A stretch of 64,000 nt of DNA from NCBI RefSeq assembly GCF_034190915.1, contig NW_026947631.1, positions 124,001-188,000 on the forward strand, in the 5' to 3' direction. The notes below the pieces were generated by a model. The model did no database searches and was not told the origin of the DNA. It saw only the letters and a program-made list of their open reading frames with translations. A program made the position numbers and the translations under genes. The DNA comes from Cavia porcellus (lineage: Eukaryota; Chordata; Mammalia; Rodentia; Caviidae). Shown here one piece after another: positions 42,960 to 55,730 of the stretch (position 1 is its first letter; each line of letters starts with the position of its first letter).

Positions 42960-45420
42960 ACACCCATACAATGCGCACCACCCCGTGATGTTTTTCTCAC
43001 TCCTACTAGTGAATGTAATGTAACACACACCCATACAATGCGCACCACCCCGTGATGTTTTTCTCACTCCTATTAGTGAATGAAATGTAACACACACCCA
43101 TACAATGCGCACCACACCGTGATGTTTTTCTCACTCCTACTATTGAATGTAATGTAACACACACCCATACAATGCGCACCACCCCGTGATGTTTTTCTAA
43201 CTCCTTAGGTGAACGTAATGTAACACACACCCATACAATGCGCACCACCCCGTGATGTTTTTCTCACTCCTAGTAGTGAATGTAATGTAACACACAACCC
43301 ATAAAATGCTCACCACCCCGTGATGTTTTTCTCACTCCTACTAGTGAATGTAATGTAACACACACCCATACAATGAGCACCACCCCGTGAGGTTTTTTCA
43401 CTCCTATTAGTGAATCTAATGTAACACACACCCATACAATGCTCACCACCCCGTGATGTTTTTCTCACTCCTACTAGTGAATGTAATGTAACACACACCC
43501 ATACAATGCGCACCACCCCGTGATGTTTTTCTCACTCCTACTAGTGAATGTAATGTAACACACACGCATACAATGCGCACCACCCCGTGATGTTTTTCTC
43601 ACTCCTACTAGTGAATCTAATGTAACACACACCCGTACAATGTGCACCACCCCGTGATGTTTGTCTCACTCCTACTAGTGAATGTAATGTAACACACACC
43701 CATACAATGCGCACCACACCGTGATGTTTTTCTCACTCCTACTAGTGAATGTAATGTAACACACACCCATACAATGCGCACCACCCCGTGATGTTTTTCT
43801 CACTCCTAGTAGTGAATGTAATGTAACACACACCCATACAATGCGCACCACCCCGTGATGTTTTTCTCACTCCTACTAGTGAATGTAATGTAACACACAC
43901 CCATACAATGCGCACCACCCCGTGATGTTTTTCTCACTCCTTCTAGTGAATGTAATGTAACACACACCCATACAATGCGCACCACCCCGTGATGTTTCTC
44001 TCACTCCTACTAGTGAATGTAATGTAATGCACACCCATAAAATGCGCACCACCCCGTGATGTTTCTCTCACTCCTACTAGTGAATCTAATGTAACACACA
44101 CCCATACAATGCGCACCACCCCGTGATGTTTTTCTCACTGCTACTAGTGAATGTAATGTAACACACACCCATACAATGCGCACCACCCCGTGATGATTTT
44201 CTCACTCCTACTAGTAAATCTAATGTAACAAACACCCATACAATGCGCACCACCCGTAATGTTTTTCTCACTCCTACTAGTGAATGTAATGTAACACACA
44301 CCCATACAATGCGCACCACCCCGTGATGTTTTTCTCACTCCTACTAGTGAATGTAGTGTAACACACACCCATACAATGCGCACCACCCCGTGATGTTTTT
44401 CTCACTGCTAGTAGTGAATGTAGTGTAACACACACCCACACAATGCGCACCGCCCCGTGATGTTTTTCTCACTCCTACTAGTGAATGTAATGTAACACAC
44501 ACCCATACAATGCGCACCACCCCGTGATGATTTTCTCACTCCTACTAGTGAATCTAATGTAACACACACCCATACAATGCGCACCACCCCGTGATGTTTT
44601 TCTCACTCCTACTAGTGAATGTAATGTAACACACACCCATACAATGCGCACCACCCCGTGATGTTTTTCTCACTGCTACTAGTGAATGTAATGTAACACA
44701 CACCCATACAATGCGCACCACCCTGTGATGTTTTTCTCACTCCTACTAGTGAATCTAATGTAACACTCACCCATACAATGCGCACCACCCCGTGATGTTT
44801 TTCTCACTCCTACTAGTGAATGTAATGTAACACACACCCATACAATGCGCACCACCCCGTGATGTTTTTCTCACTCCTACTAGTGAATGTAATGTAACAC
44901 ACACCCATACAATGCGCACCACCCCGTGATGTTTTTCTCACTCCTACTAGGGAATGTAATGTAACACACACCCATACAATGCGCACCACCCCGTGATGTT
45001 TTTCTCACTGCTACTAGTGAATGTAATGTAACACACACCCATACAATGCGCACCACCCCGTGATGTTTTTCTCACTCCTACTAGTGAATGTAGTGTAACA
45101 CACACCCATACAATGCGCACCACCCCGTGATGTTTTTCTCACTGCTAGTAGTGAATGTAGTGTAACACACACCCACACAATGCGCACCACCCCGTGATGT
45201 TTTTCTCACTCCTACTAGTGAATGTAATGTAACACACACCCATACAATGCGCACCACCCCGTGATGATTTTCTCACTCCTACTAGTGAATCTAATGTAAC
45301 AAACACCCATACAATGCGCACCACCCCGTGATGTTTTTCTCACTCCTACTAGTGAATGTAATGTAACACACACCCATACAATGCGCACCACCCCGTGATG
45401 TTTTCTCACTGCTACTAGTG
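42960..45420 (+). repeat. Block R0, copy 1 (partner about 50995-53390)
   Basis: Spacing to the partner is 8,035 bp (120 monomers minus 5 bp), reduced by one monomer after about 44.13/52.17 kb where the partner lacks the GCTACTAG unit. Part of it (about 43.9-44.7 kb) also matches 49.9-50.66 kb at 5,960 bp. Shared: a GAATGAAATG unit, TTTTTCTAACTCC (43195/51230), the marker trio, GAGCACC, CACGCATAC and GTGCACC. A private change here is CTACTATTG near 43140. Confidence 0.88.
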
Positions 45421-47293
45421 AATGTAATGTAACACACACCCATACAATGCGCACCACCCCGTGATGTTTTTCTCACTCCTACTAGTGAATGTAATGTAAC
45501 ACACACCCATATAATGCGCACCACCCCGTGATGTTTTTCTCACTCCTACTAGTGAATGTAATGTAACACACACCCATACAATGCGCACCACCCCGTGATG
45601 ATTTTCTCACTCCTACTAGTGAATGTAGTGTAACACACACCCATACAATGCGCACCACCCCGTGATGTTTTTCTCACTGCTAGTAGTGAATGTAGTGTAA
45701 CACACACCCACACAATGCGCACCACCCCGTGATGATTTTCTCACTCCTACTAGTGAATGTAATGTAACACACACCCATACAATGCGCACCACCCCGTGAT
45801 GATTTTCTCACTCCTACTAGTGAATCTAATGTAAGAAACACCCATACAATGCGCACCACCCCGTGATGTTTTTCTCACTCCTACTAGTGAATGTAATGTA
45901 ACACACACCCATACAATGCGCACCACCCCGTGATGTTTTTCTCACTCCTACTAGTGAATGTAGTGTAACACACACCCATACAATGCGCACCACCCCGTGA
46001 TGTTTTTCTCACTGCTAGTAGTGAATGTAGTGTAACACACACCCATACAATGCGCACCACCCCGTGATGTTTTTCTCACTCCTACTAGTGAATGTAATGT
46101 AACACACACGCATAAAATGCGCACCACCCCGTGATGTTTGTCTCACTCCTACTAGTGAATGTAATGTAACACACACCCATACAATGCGCACCACCCCGTG
46201 ATGTTTTTCTCACTCCTACTAGTGAATCTAATGTAACACACACCCATACAATGCGCACCACCCCGTGATGTTTTTCTCACTCCTACTAGTGAATGTAATG
46301 TAACACACACCCATACAATGCGCACCACCCCGTGATGTTTTTCTCACTCCTATTAGTGAATGAAATGTAACACACACCCATACAATGCGCACCACACCGT
46401 GATGTTTTTCTCACTCCTACTAGTGAATGTAATGTAACACACACCCATACAATGCGCACCACCCCGTGATGTTTTCCTCACTCCTACTAGTGAATGTAAT
46501 GTAACACACACCCATACAATGCGCACCACCCCGTGATGTTTTTCTCACTCCTTAGGTGAACGTAATGTAACACACACCCATACAATGCGCACCACCCCGT
46601 GATGTTTTTCTCACTCCTAGTAGTGAATGTAATGTAACACACAACCCATAAAATGCTCACCACCCCGTGATGTTTTTCTCACTCCTACTAGTGAATGTAA
46701 TGTAACACACACCCATACAATGAGCACCACCCCGTGAGGTTTTTTTCACTCCTATTAGTGAATCTAATGTAACACACACCCATACAATGCTCACCACCCC
46801 GTGATGTTTTTCTCACTCCTACTAGTGAATGTAATGTAACACACACCCATACAATGCGCACCACCCCGTGATGTTTTTCTCACTCCTACTAGTGAATGTA
46901 ATGTAACATACACGCATACAATGCGCACCACCCCGTGATGTTTTTCTCACTCCTACTAGTGAATCTAATGTAACACACACCCGTACAATGCGCACCACCC
47001 CGTGATGTTTGTCTCACTCCTACTAGTGAATGTAATGTAACACACACCCATACAATGCGCACCACCCCGTGATGTTTTTCTCACTCCTACTAGTGAATGT
47101 AATGTAACACACACCCATACAATGCGCACCACCCCGTGATGTTTTTCTCACTCCTAGTAGTGAATGTAATGTAACACACACCCATACAATGCGCACCACC
47201 CCGTGATGTTTTTCTCACTCCTACTAGTGAATGTAATGTAACACACACCCATACAATGCGCACCACCCCGTGATGTTTTTCTCACTCCTTCTA
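44682..47293 (+). repeat. Tandem duplication R1, copy 1 (2,612 bp)
   Basis: Thirty-nine monomers minus one base, followed immediately by a second copy at 47294. Every landmark recurs at exactly 2,612 bp: CCCTGTG (44722/47334), TAGGGAATG, CCCACACAATG, the one-T deletion GATGTTTTCTCAC (45400/48012), CCATATAATG, TAAGAAAC, CACGCATAAAATG, the marker trio and the final CCTTCTA. I noticed one difference: GTAACATACACGCAT near 46907 against GTAACACACACGCAT near 49519. Confidence 0.95.
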
Positions 47294-49905
47294 GTGAATG
47301 TAATGTAACACACACCCATACAATGCGCACCACCCTGTGATGTTTTTCTCACTCCTACTAGTGAATCTAATGTAACACTCACCCATACAATGCGCACCAC
47401 CCCGTGATGTTTTTCTCACTCCTACTAGTGAATGTAATGTAACACACACCCATACAATGCGCACCACCCCGTGATGTTTTTCTCACTCCTACTAGTGAAT
47501 GTAATGTAACACACACCCATACAATGCGCACCACCCCGTGATGTTTTTCTCACTCCTACTAGGGAATGTAATGTAACACACACCCATACAATGCGCACCA
47601 CCCCGTGATGTTTTTCTCACTGCTACTAGTGAATGTAATGTAACACACACCCATACAATGCGCACCACCCCGTGATGTTTTTCTCACTCCTACTAGTGAA
47701 TGTAGTGTAACACACACCCATACAATGCGCACCACCCCGTGATGTTTTTCTCACTGCTAGTAGTGAATGTAGTGTAACACACACCCACACAATGCGCACC
47801 ACCCCGTGATGTTTTTCTCACTCCTACTAGTGAATGTAATGTAACACACACCCATACAATGCGCACCACCCCGTGATGATTTTCTCACTCCTACTAGTGA
47901 ATCTAATGTAACAAACACCCATACAATGCGCACCACCCCGTGATGTTTTTCTCACTCCTACTAGTGAATGTAATGTAACACACACCCATACAATGCGCAC
48001 CACCCCGTGATGTTTTCTCACTGCTACTAGTGAATGTAATGTAACACACACCCATACAATGCGCACCACCCCGTGATGTTTTTCTCACTCCTACTAGTGA
48101 ATGTAATGTAACACACACCCATATAATGCGCACCACCCCGTGATGTTTTTCTCACTCCTACTAGTGAATGTAATGTAACACACACCCATACAATGCGCAC
48201 CACCCCGTGATGATTTTCTCACTCCTACTAGTGAATGTAGTGTAACACACACCCATACAATGCGCACCACCCCGTGATGTTTTTCTCACTGCTAGTAGTG
48301 AATGTAGTGTAACACACACCCACACAATGCGCACCACCCCGTGATGATTTTCTCACTCCTACTAGTGAATGTAATGTAACACACACCCATACAATGCGCA
48401 CCACCCCGTGATGATTTTCTCACTCCTACTAGTGAATCTAATGTAAGAAACACCCATACAATGCGCACCACCCCGTGATGTTTTTCTCACTCCTACTAGT
48501 GAATGTAATGTAACACACACCCATACAATGCGCACCACCCCGTGATGTTTTTCTCACTCCTACTAGTGAATGTAGTGTAACACACACCCATACAATGCGC
48601 ACCACCCCGTGATGTTTTTCTCACTGCTAGTAGTGAATGTAGTGTAACACACACCCATACAATGCGCACCACCCCGTGATGTTTTTCTCACTCCTACTAG
48701 TGAATGTAATGTAACACACACGCATAAAATGCGCACCACCCCGTGATGTTTGTCTCACTCCTACTAGTGAATGTAATGTAACACACACCCATACAATGCG
48801 CACCACCCCGTGATGTTTTTCTCACTCCTACTAGTGAATCTAATGTAACACACACCCATACAATGCGCACCACCCCGTGATGTTTTTCTCACTCCTACTA
48901 GTGAATGTAATGTAACACACACCCATACAATGCGCACCACCCCGTGATGTTTTTCTCACTCCTATTAGTGAATGAAATGTAACACACACCCATACAATGC
49001 GCACCACACCGTGATGTTTTTCTCACTCCTACTAGTGAATGTAATGTAACACACACCCATACAATGCGCACCACCCCGTGATGTTTTCCTCACTCCTACT
49101 AGTGAATGTAATGTAACACACACCCATACAATGCGCACCACCCCGTGATGTTTTTCTCACTCCTTAGGTGAACGTAATGTAACACACACCCATACAATGC
49201 GCACCACCCCGTGATGTTTTTCTCACTCCTAGTAGTGAATGTAATGTAACACACAACCCATAAAATGCTCACCACCCCGTGATGTTTTTCTCACTCCTAC
49301 TAGTGAATGTAATGTAACACACACCCATACAATGAGCACCACCCCGTGAGGTTTTTTTCACTCCTATTAGTGAATCTAATGTAACACACACCCATACAAT
49401 GCTCACCACCCCGTGATGTTTTTCTCACTCCTACTAGTGAATGTAATGTAACACACACCCATACAATGCGCACCACCCCGTGATGTTTTTCTCACTCCTA
49501 CTAGTGAATGTAATGTAACACACACGCATACAATGCGCACCACCCCGTGATGTTTTTCTCACTCCTACTAGTGAATCTAATGTAACACACACCCGTACAA
49601 TGCGCACCACCCCGTGATGTTTGTCTCACTCCTACTAGTGAATGTAATGTAACACACACCCATACAATGCGCACCACCCCGTGATGTTTTTCTCACTCCT
49701 ACTAGTGAATGTAATGTAACACACACCCATACAATGCGCACCACCCCGTGATGTTTTTCTCACTCCTAGTAGTGAATGTAATGTAACACACACCCATACA
49801 ATGCGCACCACCCCGTGATGTTTTTCTCACTCCTACTAGTGAATGTAATGTAACACACACCCATACAATGCGCACCACCCCGTGATGTTTTTCTCACTCC
49901 TTCTA
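47294..49905 (+). repeat. Tandem duplication R1, copy 2 (2,612 bp)
   Basis: Second copy of 44682-47293. Its first monomer (47294-47360) is a hybrid: it is preceded by CCTTCTA as the copy-1 end is, but carries CCCTGTG like the copy-1 start. The exchange thus fell within about 45 bp of 47292-47336. The usual follower of CCTTCTA is a CCCCGTG unit with TTTCTCTC, as at 49906. Confidence 0.95.
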
Positions 49906-51310
49906 GTGAATGTAATGTAACACACACCCATACAATGCGCACCACCCCGTGATGTTTCTCTCACTCCTACTAGTGAATGTAATGTAATGCACACCCATAA
50001 AATGCGCACCACCCCGTGATGTTTCTCTCACTCCTACTAGTGAATCTAATGTAACACACACCCATACAATGCGCACCACCCCGTGATGTTTTTCTCACTG
50101 CTACTAGTGAATGTAATGTAACACACACCCATACAATGCGCACCACCCCGTGATGATTTTCTCACTCCTACTAGTAAATCTAATGTAACAAACACCCATA
50201 CAATGCGCACCACCCGTAATGTTTTTCTCACTCCTACTAGTGAATGTAATGTAACACACACCCATACAATGCGCACCACCCCGTGATGTTTTTCTCACTC
50301 CTACTAGTGAATGTAGTGTAACACACACCCATACAATGCGCACCACCCCGTGATGTTTTTCTCACTGCTAGTAGTGAATGTAGTGTAACACACACCCACA
50401 CAATGCGCACCGCCCCGTGATGTTTTTCTCACTCCTACTAGTGAATGTAATGTAACACACACCCATACAATGCGCACCACCCCGTGATGATTTTCTCACT
50501 CCTACTAGTGAATCTAATGTAACAAACACCCATACAATGCGCACCACCCCGTGATGTTTTTCTCACTCCTACTAGTGAATGTAATGTAACACACACCCAT
50601 ACAATGCGCACCACCCCGTGATGTTTTTCTCACTGCTACTAGTGAATGTAATGTAACACACACCCATACAATGCGCACCACCCCGTGATGTTTTTCTCAC
50701 TCCTACTAGTGAATCTAATGTAACACTCACCCATACAATGCGCACCACCCCGTGATGTTTTTCTCACTCCTACTAGTGAATGTAATGTAACACACACCCA
50801 TACAATGCGCACCACCCAGTGATGTTTTTCTCACTCCTACTAGTGAATGTAATGTAACACACACCCATACAATGCGCACCACCCCGTGATGTTTTTCTCA
50901 CTCCTACTAGTGAATGTAATGTAACACACACCCATACAATGCGCACCACCCCGTGATGTTTTTCTCACTCCTACTAGGGAATGTAATGTAACAAACACCC
51001 ATACAATGCGCACCACCCCGTGATGTTTTTCTCACTCCTACTAGTGAATGTAATGTAACACACACCCATACAATGCGCACCACCCCGTGATGTTTTTCTC
51101 ACTCCTATTAGTGAATGAAATGTAACACACACCCATACAATGCGCACCACACCGTGATGTTTTTCTCACTCCTACTAGTGAATGTAATGTAACACACACC
51201 CATACAATGCGCACCACCCCGTGATGTTTTTCTAACTCCTTAGGTGAACGTAATGTAACACACACCCATACAATGCGCACCACCCCGTGATGTTTTTCTC
51301 ACTCCTAGTA

Positions 51311-53520
51311 GTGAATGTAATGTAACACACAACCCATAAAATGCTCACCACCCCGTGATGTTTTTCTCACTCCTACTAGTGAATGTAATGTAACACACAC
51401 CCATACAATGAGCACCACCCCGTGAGGTTTTTTCACTCCTATTAGTGAATCTAATGTAACACACACCCATACAATGCTCACCACCCCGTGATGTTTTTCT
51501 CACTCCTACTAGTGAATGTAATGTAACACACACCCATACAATGCGCACCACCCCGTGATGTTTTTCTCACTCCTACTAGTGAATGTAATGTAACACACAC
51601 GCATACAATGCGCACCACCCCGTGATGTTTTTCTCACTCCTACTAGTGAATCTAATGTAACACACACCCGTACAATGTGCACCACCCCGTGATGTTTGTC
51701 TCACTCCTACTAGTGAATGTAATGTAACACACACCCATACAATGCGCACCACCCCGTGATGTTTTTCTCACTCCTACTAGTGAATGTAATGTAACACACA
51801 CCCATACAATGCGCACCACCCCGTGATGTTTTTCTCACTCCTAGTAGTGAATGTAATGTAACACACACCCATACAATGCGCACCACCCCGTGATGTTTTT
51901 CTCACTCCTACTAGTGAATGTAATGTAACACACACCCATACAATGCGCACCACCCCGTGATGTTTTTCTCACTCCTTCTAGTGAATGTAATGTAACACAC
52001 ACCCATACAATGCGCACCACCCCGTGATGTTTCTCTCACTGCTACTAGTGAATGTAATGTAATGCACACCCATAAAATGCGCACCACCCCGTGATGTTTC
52101 TCTCACTCCTACTAGTGAATCTAATGTAACACACACCCATACAATGCGCACCACCCCGTGATGATTTTCTCACTCCTACTAGTAAATCTAATGTAACAAA
52201 CACCCATACAATGCGTACCACCCGTAATGTTTTTCTCACTCCTACTAGTGAATGTAATGTAACACACACCCATACAATGCGCACCACCCCGTGATGTTTT
52301 TCTCACTCCTACTAGTGAATGTAGTGTAACACACACCCATACAATGCGCACCACCCCGTGATGTTTTTCTCACTGCTAGTAGTGAATGTAGTGTAACACA
52401 CACCCACACAATGCGCACCGCCCCGTGATGTTTTTCTCACTCCTACTAGTGAATGTAATGTAACACACACCCATACAATGCGCACCACCCCGTGATGATT
52501 TTCTCACTCCTACTAGTGAATCTAATGTAACACACACCCATACAATGCGCACCACCCCGTGATGTTTTTCTCACTCCTACTAGTGAATGTAATGTAACAC
52601 ACACCCATACAATGCGCACCACCCCGTGATGTTTTTCTCACTGCTACTAGTGAATGTAATGTAACACACACCCATACAATGCGCACCACCCTGTCATGTT
52701 TTTCTCACTCCTACTAGTGAATCTAATGTAACACTCACCCATACAATGCGCACCACCCCGTGATGTTTTTCTCACTCCTACTAGTGAATGTAATGTAACA
52801 CACACCCATACAATGCGCACCACCCCGTGATGTTTTTCTCACTCCTACTAGTGAATGTAATGTAACACACACCCATACAATGCGCACCACCCCGTGATGT
52901 TTTTCTCACTCCTACTAGGGAATGTAATGTAACACACCCCCATACAATGCGCACCACCCCGTGATGTTTTTCTCACTGCTACTAGTGAATGTAATGTAAC
53001 ACACACCCATACAATGCGCACCACCCCGTGATGTTTTTCTCACTCCTACTAGTGAATGTAGTGTAACACACACCCATACAATGCGCACCACCCCGTGATG
53101 TTTTTCTCACTGCTAGTAGTGAATGTAGTGTAACACACACCCACACAATGCGCACCACCCCGTGATGTTTTTCTCACTCCTACTAGTGAATGTAATGTAA
53201 CACACACCCATACAATGTGCACCACCCCGTGATGATTTTCTCACTCCTACTAGTGAATCTAATGTAACAAACACCCATACAATGCGCACCACCCCGTGAT
53301 GTTTTTCTCACTCCTACTAGTGAATGTAATGTAACACACACCCATACAATGCGCACCACCCCGTGATGTTTTTCTCACTGCTACTAGTGAATGTAATGTA
53401 ACACACACCCATACAATGCGCACCACCCCGTGATGTTTTTCTCACTCCTACTAGTGAATCTAATGTAACACACACCCATACAATGCGCACCACCCCGTGA
53501 TGTTTTTCTCACTCCTAGTA
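51311..53520 (+). repeat. Tandem duplication R2, copy 1 (2,210 bp)
   Basis: Thirty-three monomers minus one base; partner 53521-55730. It starts with the 68-bp ACAACCCATAAAATG unit. Private changes against the partner: CTGCTACTAG near 52027, GCGTACC near 52215, CCCTGTCATG near 52690, ACACCCCCA near 52937 and GTGCACC near 53218. Confidence 0.92.
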
Positions 53521-55730
53521 GTGAATGTAATGTAACACACAACCCATAAAATGCTCACCACCCCGTGATGTTTTTCTCACTCCTACTAGTGAATGTAATG
53601 TAACACACACCCATACAATGAGCACCACCCCGTGAGGTTTTTTCACTCCTATTAGTGAATCTAATGTAACACACACCCATACAATGCTCACCACCCCGTG
53701 ATGTTTTTCTCACTCCTACTAGTGAATGTAATGTAACACACACCCATACAATGCGCACCACCCCGTGATGTTTTTCTCACTCCTACTAGTGAATGTAATG
53801 TAACACACACGCATACAATGCGCACCACCCCGTGATGTTTTTCTCACTCCTACTAGTGAATCTAATGTAACACACACCCGTACAATGTGCACCACCCCGT
53901 GATGTTTGTCTCACTCCTACTAGTGAATGTAATGTAACACACACCCATACAATGCGCACCACCCCGTGATGTTTTTCTCACTCCTACTAGTGAATGTAAT
54001 GTAACACACACCCATACAATGCGCACCACCCCGTGATGTTTTTCTCACTCCTAGTAGTGAATGTAATGTAACACACACCCATACAATGCGCACCACCCCG
54101 TGATGTTTTTCTCACTCCTACTAGTGAATGTAATGTAACACACACCCATACAATGCGCACCACCCCGTGATGTTTTTCTCACTCCTTCTAGTGAATGTAA
54201 TGTAACACACACCCATACAATGCGCACCACCCCGTGATGTTTCTCTCACTCCTACTAGTGAATGTAATGTAATGCACACCCATAAAATGCGCACCACCCC
54301 GTGATGTTTCTCTCACTCCTACTAGTGAATCTAATGTAACACACACCCATACAATGCGCACCACCCCGTGATGATTTTCTCACTCCTACTAGTAAATCTA
54401 ATGTAACAAACACCCATACAATGCGCACCACCCGTAATGTTTTTCTCACTCCTACTAGTGAATGTAATGTAACACACACCCATACAATGCGCACCACCCC
54501 GTGATGTTTTTCTCACTCCTACTAGTGAATGTAGTGTAACACACACCCATACAATGCGCACCACCCCGTGATGTTTTTCTCACTGCTAGTAGTGAATGTA
54601 GTGTAACACACACCCACACAATGCGCACCGCCCCGTGATGTTTTTCTCACTCCTACTAGTGAATGTAATGTAACACACACCCATACAATGCGCACCACCC
54701 CGTGATGATTTTCTCACTCCTACTAGTGAATCTAATGTAACACACACCCATACAATGCGCACCACCCCGTGATGTTTTTCTCACTCCTACTAGTGAATGT
54801 AATGTAACACACACCCATACAATGCGCACCACCCCGTGATGTTTTTCTCACTGCTACTAGTGAATGTAATGTAACACACACCCATACAATGCGCACCACC
54901 CTGTGATGTTTTTCTCACTCCTACTAGTGAATCTAATGTAACACTCACCCATACAATGCGCACCACCCCGTGATGTTTTTCTCACTCCTACTAGTGAATG
55001 TAATGTAACACACACCCATACAATGCGCACCACCCCGTGATGTTTTTCTCACTCCTACTAGTGAATGTAATGTAACACACACCCATACAATGCGCACCAC
55101 CCCGTGATGTTTTTCTCACTCCTACTAGGGAATGTAATGTAACACACACCCATACAATGCGCACCACCCCGTGATGTTTTTCTCACTGCTACTAGTGAAT
55201 GTAATGTAACACACACGCATACAATGCGCACCACCCCGTGATGTTTTTCTCACTCCTACTAGTGAATGTAGTGTAACACACACCCATACAATGCGCACCA
55301 CCCCGTGATGTTTTTCTCACTGCTAGTAGTGAATGTAGTGTAACACACACCCACACAATGCGCACCACCCCGTGATGTTTTTCTCACTCCTACTAGTGAA
55401 TGTAATGTAACACACACCCATACAATGCGCACCACCCCGTGATGATTTTCTCACTCCTACTAGTGAATCTAATGTAACAAACACCCATACAATGCGCACC
55501 ACCCCGTGATGTTTTTCTCACTCCTACTAGTGAATGTAATGTAACACACACCCATACAATGCGCACCACCCCGTGATGTTTTTCTCACTGCTACTAGTGA
55601 ATGTAATGTAACACACACCCATACAATGCGCACCACCCCGTGATGTTTTTCTCACTCCTACTAGTGAATCTAATGTAACACTCACCCATACAATGCGCAC
55701 CACCCCGTGATGTTTTTCTCACTCCTACTA
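53521..55730 (+). repeat. Tandem duplication R2, copy 2 (2,210 bp)
   Basis: Second copy of 51311-53520. It begins with the 68-bp unit but without the preceding CCTTAGG junction and GTGAACG unit, the only place in the window where the trio is split. This marks the recombination join. A private change is CACGCATAC near 55216, and the last monomer differs (CACTCACCC here, CACACACCC in copy 1). Confidence 0.92.
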
